Assembly (NCBI GenBank): GCA_958430865.1
Contig: CAUDNR010004191.1
Coordinates: forward strand, 1-57,232
Source of the DNA: Entrophospora sp. SA101
Taxonomy: Eukaryota; Glomeromycota; Glomeromycetes; Entrophosporales; Entrophosporaceae
Reading direction: 5' to 3'
Length of the DNA stretch: 57,232 nucleotides
Below the pieces are notes generated by a model. That model was given only the letters and a program-made list of their open reading frames with translations. It did not search any database and was not told the origin of the DNA. Below are positions 23,331 through 34,555 of this stretch, piece by piece; within the stretch, counting starts at the first letter, position 1; every line of letters starts with the position of its first letter. Both the position numbers and the translations under genes were made by a program.

Positions 23331-23454
23331 TCTATGACTTATATATTAACTTTTTTTCAAGTTGTGCAAAATATGGGATACCAACCATTTCATTGGATTA
23401 AATTTATTCCATAATTTTTATTGTGTAATCTAAAAAAAATAAAATTCAACAGAC

Positions 23455-23835
23455 ATACGAAGCTTCCAAAGCAAGTTTGTAAAATATACTGATGAACGTT
23501 TATCAATTATTGAATAGCTTGTATCGAAATAAGCGTTAAAAGTCAAGATTTATGAATCTGTTTGTAAAATATATTTAATGAGCGCTTTATCAATTATTCA
23601 AATAAATATATAGGCGGTCTTGGTAGAAGTAAGTGTTAAAGTCAAGGTTTATTTACAAATCAAGTTTCCAAAATGAACGTTTATTATTATAGGCGGGTTT
23701 GGCCAAAGTAAGTCTTAAAGTCGAGATCTACGAAGCTGTTTGTAAAATATATTTAATTAACGTTTTATTATTATCAATAACTAACTATATAGGCGGTTTG
23801 ATCGGTCAAGATCTATATAATTAGATTGTTAATAT
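23455..23835 (+). repeat. Second, diverged intron-like array in opposite orientation
   Basis: Four to five units of 70-110 bp related to the array at 22233-23025 but on the other strand. Each has AAGTAAGTGTTAAAGTC or a variant, AGATCTATGAAGC or a variant, TTTGTAAAATATATTTAAT, then ATTATATAGGCGG before the next unit. It is homologous to 56640-57232 but differs in unit number and by substitutions. Confidence 0.75.
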
Positions 23836-24842
23836 TTAATAATGGAATTTTATTACATCCAAAAAAAAATTTTTTTGAGTTGTAAATTTTGTTTTATTAA
23901 ATAAATTTGTTTGATTTTCTCATACATCTTTCATGTTTCCTCTTGATCGTATATCTTAAATTGGTCGCGTTTACAATCATTTTGACATTCGTTATATTAA
24001 GGTTATTTTGATTATATCGAGAGATATGGTCAAGAGAAGAGTTAGGAAGAGAGTTATTCTTCAACCAAGTCGAAAACCAACCCTTTAAATACATTTTCGA
24101 GTAGTACGGTTTAATTTATTAGACTATTTCAAATGGTTGCTTCCAACTTCTTAAATTCGAACCATTTGTTAACGAAACAACTGTTGGTGAAGTGATTGTT
24201 GACAAAATGAATCAATGTTTTATATTAACGTTTATTTTTACGTCATCAAATTCACGATTTTGATTGATCGATCAACAATTGCGTGGGTTAAAATTTTGTG
24301 TTTCCAGAACGGTCTCTCCTGTTGGTAATGATATGACGTATCAAATTGATGTCAATCACAAAAACCAATTCTCCATGCACTTATTCTTTGTACATAAATT
24401 TCGTCCTTTTTTTTATTTTTATAGCATTGTTATTATAAGCATTACAGGTCAATTGATTATGGTGGTATATTTTTTTAGTGCAGGATCCCGGAGTGTTCTG
24501 AATCAAAATCAATTTTTATTTTCACGTAAAATTTTTTAAAATTGGCCAACTTTAAATCAAGCATTTTTTCTATTAAAAAACATTCTGTCAGGTCGTTCCT
24601 TAGTTATAAAAAACAAAATTTTGATTCTTTTATCGGAATTACATTTTTATGTCTTTAGATGATTGGCATCATAAACTTTAAAACCCCTGTCGTGCTTAAA
24701 CCCAAGATACTAGAAATAATGACTCCTATCAATTACTTGAGATAATTACAATTTATAAAAATAAATGCGAGCTGCAACTTCTTCTGAAAAAAATAAACAG
24801 TGACGATAGATAATAGTAGCAATAGTAATACCAATATCAATA
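23836..24842. other. Unique 1 kb without a supported gene
   Basis: Frames of 65 codons (23897-24094, minus) and 91 codons (24264-24539, plus; opens without an ATG) show no family features. Nothing else recognised. Confidence 0.35.
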
Positions 24843-24844
24843 TA

Positions 24845-25810
24845 TAGTCAACCCTCTTTTGGAATGAGTGAGAGCGTGCATTTAGGGAATTAAAGCATTT
24901 TATTGGCTGCACGTGACTAACATGACACAAATCAGAAAATTTTTCAATTTATTACTTATCATTAGAAGAAAGAAAGAAAATTCAAGACATGAATCTATCT
25001 ATTGTAAATTGTTTTATTGTATTTATTTTTTTAAATTAATAAATTTTTTCAAGAGAATCAACTAAACAAAATTCATGCCTTTGAGAATCAGATAAAGTTA
25101 CTTTATTTTTTAGAGGCATTTTATTTTAAAAGCAATAAAGAACAAAATATTTTAATGAGAAAAGTGTGAATGCAAAAAATTAAAATGGTTAGATACAGCA
25201 GGTATTATTATTGATTTAATTTCGTGTATGAATTTTTTTTAAAGAAAATTTAATTTTGCATATGAATTTTTTTTAAACAAAAATTTAACACTCCGAAAAT
25301 AAAATAACCATTTACTTCAAAGAAAATAATAACTGTGAGTTAATAATAGAAATTATTTTATTTAATTAATTATAATTACCATTTGAGACCTTTAAAGAGT
25401 ATTATAAAGAAACAATTTAATATTTGTTGAATAGAAGATATAAAATAAAGTATGGCGGAATGAGCAGTTGCAGATGTCTTGTAAAGGAAAACAAAAAAAG
25501 ATCAAATAAGAATACAAATAAAGAATGTATTCCTTGTAACAAAGATCAATGAATGTATTGTAAAAATGAATGTATTGTATAAAAATACAAACTTGAACTT
25601 TCTGAGGATAGATGGTTTGTACAAAATAGTAACTTATGATTTTCATTGCACATATCACGTGAATGTCATGGCGTGCATTTTGGGAGGGTGGTTTTATATA
25701 TATAATTGAGAATGAAAAAAGTGCAGGTGCACTTATCTCTTAAGTCCCGAGCTTGGGAATTAGCGAGAGTGTGCATTTAGAGAGGGTGTGCATTTGGGGG
25801 GGGTTGATTG
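24845..25810. mobile_element. Possible non-autonomous Tc1/mariner-like element, 966 bp
   Basis: The left end reads TAGTCAACCCTC just after TA (24843-24844). The right end, reverse complemented, reads CAATCAACCCCCC just before TA (25811-25812). Both ends also carry related subterminal steps (GTGAGAGCGTGCATTTAGG on the left; GCGAGAGTGTGCATTTAGAG on the right). No transposase can be read inside. Confidence 0.4.
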
Positions 25811-25812
25811 TA

Positions 25813-28200
25813 CCTTTAATTGAGTCCACTATTTCTATATTTTATTGTGAATTACAAGGTGACCTTATATAATGTTCGAAAATTATTATCATTATCATTA
25901 TTATTATTTATCATCAAAACTATCAATTATTTTTTTTTCTTTAATAGGATGAAACAAATTATTGCGAACAACAAATTCCGTTCACTATTTACTTTAGGTT
26001 TTCACCTTAATCAGCATAGTAAACATCACGAAGATTAAATGACACGCACATGCGACTAGATTCAAAAGATATAATAATAAATTTGTGGCATTATATTAAC
26101 GACAAGTTTGTTAAATAGTAAATTTTGTAGCCAATAACTATTGCATATATTAGCAATTAGTGGTCTAAATACTAATGAAAATTTTTACGAGAAAATAATT
26201 CGTTGAGTGAGAATCGCATAATATAATTTATGTATACTTTAATGGTAGGTAGCAGCTGTCTAAAGGGAACAATCTACGATGAGGGATCACGAAATTTCAA
26301 AAGCTTAAACGGTAAGTTTTATTAGAAATAACAACAATATCAAACACTGCTTCTGATACTAGCATTTGACCAACTCTATAAAACTAAATACTTGGGTCTT
26401 ATTTATCTTCCACTATCAAACATTTGTAACGATGGCAATTTTGATAATTGATCTCAACTTCCAGATATTTAGAGTTATTCTAAATGTTATAAAGAAAAGA
26501 AAAGTCGTGGAGAAAGATGATATTTTGTAAAAAGATTCAAGCTCAGTAATGATGCTTTAGAAATCAGTATTGAAAGAATATGCGCCCTTCAAATGAATTA
26601 TCGCCTCAAAAGAAATGGGGATGATATCTTAAAGCAGATGATTCTTTTAATTGAATATTTCGGTTGTTTTATTTGAAAGGAAAATATATTTCCAAATGTA
26701 TTTGAAGTTATCATTTTAACAGTAAGTTTAATAACAATCCATTATCTTTTTTTGTACTGTAATTTTGGCAAGGAGAATATTTCCAAAAACCGGTCTTCAT
26801 GTAACATCAAAGATTATTTTTATTATGTCGCCGATTGATTTTTAGGGAGTGCGAATTTAATTGTCAGGTTGTAAGAATCAAACTGAATAAAGTATTTAAT
26901 AGCAAACAAGTAATAAAATGTTGCAACATACCACAAATTTACATATTACATAAAAACTATACATAATGTTGCAACATAATCACAATGCAGTTGGACCAAT
27001 TTTCTATTTATATTGTCTCACTTTTAAAAACATTCGATACGGTCGGGCATCCATCACAAGATGGTTACCACGTGTAAAATATTCCCAAGTTTGTTTTTGT
27101 TATCAGTAGCAAAATTCATCTTTAATTATAAGAAAAATATAAAATGCATAAAACTCATGGGAGATATAATTAGGAAAGTAAGGATCATGATCTACTTTTT
27201 ATTTGAATGTAACATTATGAATTTGAAATTCACGCGCGTGGAATTCAAATTGCCAATCAGAATTTTGTATTCACAACAATTATATAATAATAAATATTTA
27301 TAACAAATATTTCAACATTGCGGTTAGTTGCACACCGTAAATTCTGACTTTCAACACGAGTTGCAACACTGTAATACCGTAAATTTTTACGGGTGCCAAC
27401 TTTAATAGCAAATAGTTTTGGATATGATTTGATTATTTCTCAAATCGAAACTTCTTTTATTTGAGAAAAGTTATTGTCAAAGTACGTACAGAAAATAAGT
27501 CTTCAAAATTGACCAACATTATGCCGAAATTTTAGTAATTCTGGTAACACTCCCGCATAATGCTGCTCAATTTTGGAACCTACAAAGGTTTACGTAGACG
27601 ACGTTGAAATACAATGTAACAAAATATTAATAAATATTAATATAATAAAATCAAGAGATATCGACATTTCCAGTCTTTTAACAGTTGCCACCCAAAATAT
27701 CAGTCTTTCGGTTCTCTGAAAAAAAAAGATCGGTCTTTGGAACCGAACCTGAACCGAACCAGCAATCCTAAATTTTCAAAAGAATATGTTACGAAGATAT
27801 ATTAATATTAATTAAAACATTAGATTTTTAAATTATAACTGGAAAAGTTATTTTTTGAAAGATGAAGAAGATAATAATACAAAGAAAATTTAAATCTTTT
27901 ATTTTAAGTTTATATGTGTATGGTTTAGACAAATTTTTTAAATCATCACTTTTACGTATATATGTTGAGTTATTTAGTAGCGTCGTCGTGAAAGCACTAA
28001 AAAGGCTATTTTTCCCTTAACATCTTAACATGATAATAATGATACATAATATAGAAAAATTATTAATGTATAAATTTGGTATAAAATTCTTAATTGTAAT
28101 GAAACAAGTTTTTGATGCAAAACAATAGTCTGGGGATGTCATTATTATAATTATTTCTAAAAATAGTAATAATATTAATTAAGATTATCGATTATTAATA
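25813..28200. other. Unique 2.4 kb without a supported gene
   Basis: AT-rich. Small frames (25820-26038, 27061-27303) have no domain features. Local oddities are a pair of ACCGTAAATT steps at 27330-27400 and a GGTTCGGTTCAGG-type repeat (seen inverted) at 27735-27770. No RNA gene found. Confidence 0.35.
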
Positions 28201-28530
28201 TTAATAATAATAATAATTTTTTCTTAATATACAATCGCTATATTGTTTATTATTATTATCATCATCAGAAGAAGAATATGGTGAGGGTGATTGAGAAGAT
28301 CGAAAAATTGAAGATGGGGACAAGGAGGAAAAGAAGAAGGGAAATATAATAAAAAAGTAAATATTGATAACTAATGCTTGTAAGAAGAAAAAATCGATTG
28401 ATGTTAAATTAAGTTCGATCAAGAAATCTTTATTTAGAATTCGATTAGAGTTAAAATAATATAGGCTATATGTATTGTTATGGCAAGTTAGTATATATAG
28501 TAAAAATACATAACACATATAATAATACAA
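28201..28530 (-). CDS. Doubtful 109-codon ORF, hydrophobic
   Basis: An ATG-started frame with two hydrophobic stretches (FLLYILTC region and VINIYFFIIFPFFF) followed by a Ser/Pro/Asp-rich end. No family recognised. AT-rich DNA gives such hydrophobic frames by chance, so this is listed only because it is the longest frame in its neighbourhood. Confidence 0.15.
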   Translation of the reverse strand: MYYYMCYVFLLYILTCHNNTYSLYYFNSNRILNKDFLIELNLTSIDFFFLQALVINIYFFIIFPFFFSSLSPSSIFRSSQSPSPYSSSDDDNNNKQYSDCILRKNYYYY

Positions 28531-28952
28531 AGATTAATTTCTTTTTTAATTAATAATAATAATAATTTATCATGTAACTTTTAAAAATATAAATAAACCA
28601 ATTAATATAAATATAAATAAACTTTCAATTACAATTTTTATTAACTTAATTTGGATCATTTCAGTGAAAAAATTGCAAGTTAAGGTCACAAGTCGTTACA
28701 AACGGTAAGCCACCTTTTCTCTCTTTATATTGTGTACCAAATAATAGTTATGTGATATATTTCATATTTAATATTTCTATAATTACAAACATTTTTAATT
28801 TTTTTTTTACAATTACTCATTTTACAACTTTTTAAAATTATCAGCAAAAAATATCAACAAAAAAACATTATACCGGTGTATATATTTATATAAATATTAA
28901 TATATAAGTATAACTATATTAAGTAAATATCAAGTTTTTAAAAAATAAAAAA

Positions 28953-29275
28953 ATGCCGCATCAAAATCCTTCAGAATTGCCGTCTACAGCAACAAAAGAA
29001 AACTTAAAATCTTGGTGGAAACAATTCACTGCAAAAAAAGGAAAAAGAGAAGATGAGGGCAAAGAAAATGGTAAGAATATATTTTTTTTATATCAAAAAA
29101 AAAAAGTTTAAAATTAAAACCGTATTCATGTATCCATTTTTTTTTCCCAAAATTTTAACTATAAATCTTTATAATTATTTAAAATAAGATCATCGAGGTG
29201 TATTCGGTGTAAGTTTAGCTGAAGGAATACATTATGCAAGTGTTAAGGACAAGATCTATGAAGCTTACAAAATAT
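28953..29275 (+). pseudogene. 5' part of a RhoGAP-like gene, cut by the copy 2 junction
   Basis: Exon 1 (28953-29070) starts at ATG and encodes LKSWWKQFTAKKGKREDEG near its end. A GTAAGA...AATAAG intron follows. Exon 2 starts at 29189 and encodes DHRGVFGVSLAEGIHYASV. A W-rich basic start followed by GVFGVPLxxxIxYAxV is how fungal RhoGAP domains of the Rga type open, just before the arginine-finger region. After ASV the sequence becomes the tandem repeat unit and the frame stops at TAA (about 29277). None of the rest of the domain (arginine finger, KxxxR helix) was found in the window. Either the gene was broken by the rearrangement or the junction is an assembly error. Confidence 0.6.
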
Positions 29276-29975
29276 TCTAACGAACGTTTTATCAATTATT
29301 CAATAGTTTGTACAAGTTTTAAGGACAATATCTATGAACAAAATATTCTAACGAACGTTTTATTAAATTATTCAATAGTTTATGTAAGAGTAATCAAGGT
29401 AAGTTTTAAGGACAAGATCTATGAACAGAAATATTCTAACGTACGTTTTATTGAATATTCAATAGTTTGTATAAGTAAGCTTTAAGGACAAGATTTATGA
29501 AGCTTTCAAAATATTCTAACGAACCTTTTATCAATTATTCAATAGTTTGTGCAAGTGTTAAGGACAAGATCTATGAAGGTTACAAAATATTCTAACAGAC
29601 GTTTTATCAATTATTCAATAGTTGTACAAATGTTAAGGACAAGATCTATGAAGTTTGCAAAATATTCTAACGAACGTTTTATTTCAATAGTTTATGTAGG
29701 AATAATCAAAGTAAGTTTTAAAGACAAGCAAGATCTATGAAGCTTGCAAGATATTCTAACGAACGTTTTATCAATTATTCAATAGTTTGCACAAGTTTTA
29801 AGGACAAGATCTATGAAGTTTGCAAAATATTCTAACAAACGTTATCAATTATAATAGTTTGTGTAGGAGTAATCGAAGTAAGCTTTAAGGACAAGACCTA
29901 TGAACAAAATATACTAATGAAGGTTTTATCAATCATTCAATTGTTTATATAAATTTATCTTTTATTTTAACTTAT
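29242..29975 (+). repeat. Tandem array of intron-like units (copy 2)
   Basis: The array of 22233-22911 seen in its sense orientation, directly after the RhoGAP exon. GTAAGT or GTAAGC occurs near 29400, 29471, 29711 and 29876. CTAACGAACG or a close variant occurs in nearly every unit. Confidence 0.85.
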
Positions 29976-32474
29976 ATTTAATAACATCACTATAATCATT
30001 ATTGTTGTTTATTGTTCTAATCATTTACATATGTATATAGGAATAAATGTAAAAGAAAAATTTATATATTTAACACTTGACGATCTTCGACAATCATGTG
30101 ACTGTAAAATTTTTGCATTTTTGATTTCTCAAAAATTGGCGGTGTGGCACAGAAAGTTGTGGGACTAAGTGACTTGCACTGTACTTTTTTTTTTACATAA
30201 TGTTGTTTATAATTCATTATTTAGAAGAGATTAATAAAGTTGAAATTGGTTTTGAAGAATTTTATCATCACGTTATAAAAAAATTAATCGAAATGTACAA
30301 CTTTTCTTTTTTTTGAATCCTCATTTTTGTCACCATCTATCTATTGAATAAACGATGATAATAAAAAAGTAAAAATTAAAAAACACAACAACGTCGATCA
30401 TTTCAGATAACTTAGTGGAAAAAAAAAAATTAAACACCTTGTTTTTTTATCTCACGCTTCTCAAAAAATTCTGTTTAATAAAATTTGATTTTTTCTTGTC
30501 TCAATATTAGTCCGTACTGCTCGTTCGTATGTTTAGTTCCCTCCTACAACTTGACTACTCTCTATACAATGTCTTCATTCTTGTACCACTGCTTTATTAC
30601 AAATCACAGATAAAGCCCGCTATATTGCTAATTGATATATCATTTTAATTTGATAAATTAGACCAGTTTATTTCTTGTTTAGTTATTCTGTGATGATCGC
30701 TATAGGCATTTATTTAAAAACCAAAGTCATGCGCATAAATTCCAAATAAGGAAAGAAACAGTGTTACGAGTTTCGTGTCGTCTCTTATGTGTGTTAATTA
30801 TAATTTTAAAACTCAACATCAACATTAACTATTTTTATTGTAAACTATCATATTTATATATTCCAAAAAAAATGAATTTAGATATTTAGATTCATCTGAT
30901 TTCACATTTTATTATAAAATATTATTATTATTAGTTTAACTAAAATTTCTGGTCCAGACTATTTTTGCAAAAAAGTAGCTTTCACAATAGTTTGGGCTTA
31001 TCAATATTTTTTATAAGAATAAACAAATAATTTAAAAATAATTTTGCCCATTTCAGTTATTGTAAGATAGCACCTCCTTTTTACAACTGTGTAACAAATG
31101 ATTTTCAATTGTTTTAAAGTAGAGGGTACTATCTTTACTATCTTTCGAGGGTGTTATCTTTCGAGATTTATGGTATTAATAAAAATAGTTTGGGAAAAAT
31201 TATTATAAGTTGAACTATTGATATATTATACATCATAACAATATTGATTGAAAAATAAAATCCTCGAAGTTGCTTAATCCTGTGCGACCTTGTATATAAG
31301 TTAAATCCACATATTGTATAATTTTGGAAGTTATAAGGCCCTCGCCAGGTTTTTCATATTTTTCAACGCATAAAAGTTAGCAAATCATATTTTCCAGTGT
31401 CACACGGAAAATTAGATTACAATATTTAGAAATTCCAAATTTGGTAAAATACTGGACTGCAATAGATATAAAAAAACCTCGGCTATTGAGTTAAAGTGTT
31501 CAAAAAATTTCAGATATAATTTTCGGCAAACCATCATAATCAGCTATGAAAAACTATTTCGGCATTTCGGATTCGGCAACAATCATTTATTAATATTAAT
31601 GTAAGGGAGGCAATTTAGGCTAACATTGCTTAATCCCGATCACATTTCCCAGCAGAAGCCCTCCTTACATATGAATCGGGTACGCACAGCGCAAGTCACC
31701 TAGTCCCATAACTTTCTATGCCACTTCGCCAATTTTGAGAAAATTTTTCCATTAAAAAAATTGATTGGTCATGTGATATTTTCTAGTCATTCCATAAATA
31801 GTAAAATCGGCAATAATATATAAATATAACAAGGAAAAAATTGAGGGTAGGAAATCTCTCCAAATCCTATTAACAATAGATTGAAAATAAAGATGATACC
31901 AGCTGCAGCTTTTTGATGATAGTTGCAGCCACCTTTGCATCATATAAAAATGATTGCAACACACCTTTGCCACTTTGTTTCCTTTTTTGGATTGCGACAT
32001 GAGCACTTACTATTTGGAAAAACTATATAGCATTTTATAACTTGCTGGCTAGTCAATTATTTTGGTAATTGAGGATGATAATAACCATTGTTCGTTCATA
32101 TTTAACACACCGATTTCGCCTAAATTATAATAACCTTATGGAAAGAATTGTAATGAAAAAAAGAAAATAGTATTATTTGACAAGCAATTCTTGTGATTAT
32201 AATAATAGTTTATTATTTAATTGTTTTATTATGTAATCCTTCAATCTTATCAAAAATCACCCTGCATAATCTAATCTCATTTCTATTTTGGGTGAACATT
32301 CGTGGGTAAAATTTATATCATCATCGTCATAATTATTACGAAATAAGGTTAATTAATCTTTTTTCTGTATTTAAACAACTTGATTTTTTTTTTTGTATTT
32401 TAACTTTTTTAAAAAAATTCCCAAACTTCATTTTTGCCAATTAATAAATTATAATTGTATTAAACAAATAAAAA
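29976..32474. other. Inverted copy of the transposon-debris region
   Basis: Equivalent to 19680-22177 of copy 1, with the same solo ends (now about 30064-30182 and 31676-31814) and no intact gene. The only difference noticed is one base in the A-run near 30870. Confidence 0.6.
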
Positions 32475-32676
32475 ATGCTTTCAGAACAAAATTTACCATT
32501 ACCACCACTTACAATAAATTCATCAAATAATAATATTACTCATAATCCTGTCTATCAACATAGATTCGAATCAAGAAAAGAAGTTGGAAAATTGTTGGCT
32601 AGATTTTTGAAACATTACCATAATGCACCAGATACAAGTAAATTAATTATTATATATATTATATTCACATATTCTC

Positions 32677-32712
<36 letters not shown>

Positions 32713-33637
32713 TATATATATTTTTTAGTTGTTCTCGCTATTAAACCTTCAGCAACAATTATAGCTCACGAAATAGCAAAAGAATTAAATGTACCATTAG
32801 ATTTATTTTTAATTCGTTCTTTGATAATGGATGGAATGACAATTGGAGCTATAACTGACAGAACAGACAAGCCTCTATTAAAGGATCAAATTATTCAGTA
32901 ATTAATTAAATTAATTAATTAATAAACAAACAATTAATAAAATAAAACAAACTAAATACAATAAAATAATTTTTTTAGAGGTTGTGATATTTCACAAGAA
33001 TTAATAGATTCCAAAATTGCAGAGCAGGTAAACATCATAATTAATTAATAGTATGGTTGATTACTTGTTGGTTATTATCAACTTTGTTGATAGTTTCTTA
33101 AAAATATATATATAGCGTGCTCAACTTCAAATTTTACATCAAGAATGCAATCCACCAAATTTACCTTTACCAAAATCTGAAAATGCAAATATCATTTTAG
33201 TAACTGATGGTATTAAAACTGGTCAAGATGCTCGTAACACCATTTCAATTTTAAAAAGTCTAGGTTATAATGGTAAGATTATTTTATCTGGTGGTGTGAT
33301 TGGTTCTGATGCTCAGGTACTTTACTTTTTGCTTTTTTGTTTGTTGTTCATTTTTAATTTGTTATTATTGATTTATTGATTTATTGATTTATTGATTTAT
33401 TGATTTTATTTTTAATAAATCAGAAAAGGTTTATGAAAAAAGTTGATGATGTTGTTGCCGTTAAAGCACCACAAATTGTTGGTTCAGTTGGTAATGTATC
33501 AATATATCAATTTCATATATAATTATAATTAATCGAAATCCCAATCTAATTGTAATTAATTAACAATTTTAGAATCTTGGTATGAAGACGGCCATGAACA
33601 TTTAACAAATGCACAGATAAAACAACTTTTTAAGTAA
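32475..33637 (+). CDS. Phosphoribosyltransferase-like protein, COG1926 type (copy 2)
   Basis: Exons 32475..32637, 32729..32897, 32979..33027, 33116..33316, 33424..33490 and 33573..33637 encode the same 237 residues as the copy at 18517-19679. It is intact, so this gene is present three times in the window. The exon structure is easiest to check here because it lies on the plus strand: the ends CAA|GTAAAT, TCA|GTAATT, CAG|GTAAAC, CAG|GTACTT and TTG|GTAATG are all usable donors. Confidence 0.8.
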
Positions 33638-34555
33638 TAAAAATTAAATCCCGTTTTTTTTTTCTAATTAATAATTTTTTTTTAAAACAAACTAATTCAT
33701 TCATAAGGAGGCAAAAATAATCAAATAAAATCATGTTTTCATTATATCAATTTATATGATTTACTTGGAGAACAAGTTATTTATTGAATCGTGATACAAC
33801 CAACTATATCGACCTTTGCATATTTCCTTTTCTACTTTTATTGCTGTTTAGCCAAATATTGACGATTTTTTATGACAAGATAAAAAAAGCCTTCTAATTC
33901 TTGTCCCATTTTCAGGTGTTAGGTTGTCTATAACATAAAATTGTATTGATCAATTTAATCTTAATTTCGTTACACCTACTACTACTGATTAGTGTCAGAT
34001 CGACATAGTCAATGCCAAATTTGGGTTTCGAAAATGCATCAGTGATTATTATTATTATTGTTATTCAAAAAATAAAATAAAATTTTATTTGAAATAATTT
34101 TAATTTAATGAATCCGAAAAGTAGAAGATCGCATCATTCATATAATTTTCTATAAAATTTAAGATGAAATAATAATAATAACACAACAACAGGTTCAAAT
34201 GTCGAATTTATTAATGTGAATTTCTATTTAAAAAAGAAAAGATAGTAAAAAAAAGCTTTTGATTGACACATGTATTTCTAGTACTAGTAGAAGATTCAAT
34301 TAAAACGACATTTTGACTGAATATTTTTTTTGCCCACACTTTTTTACCTTTTAGATTGATATTACAATTTTGATTTGTGTAATTTAACTAAAAGTGATGT
34401 CAAATAAGTGACGTTTCAATTAGAGTGACGTTTTTGTTATCTGACGAATATCTAATTTTTTCTTTTTCTTCTCTTAAAAAAAATTTTTTTTCGAAAAATA
34501 TACCTTATTAAAAAAATATAGTTTCCATTGATAATAACATCTTTTACAAAATAAA

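Larger units (their letters stand above)
5709..23429 (+). repeat. Copy 1 of a 17.7 kb duplicated block
   Basis: The block reappears in direct orientation at 38898-56619. The offset is 33189 in the first few dozen bases and 33190 after a T-run that is one base longer in the second copy. Every gene and ORF inside keeps its length and offset. At the left edge copy 1 reads CATCCTGATGATCC where copy 3 has CATCCTGCTGATGATCC. At the right edge a C at 23430 is T at 56620, and from 23452 the two differ by an insertion and by substitutions. An inverted partial copy lies at 29242-36368. Identity was judged from aligned stretches and constant offsets, not from a full computation. Confidence 0.9.

Noticed and set aside
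5709..23429. LTR retrotransposon or other single large mobile element carrying the genes
   Set aside because: No LTRs, no integrase or polymerase, and the genes have ordinary introns; the edges are not terminal repeats.
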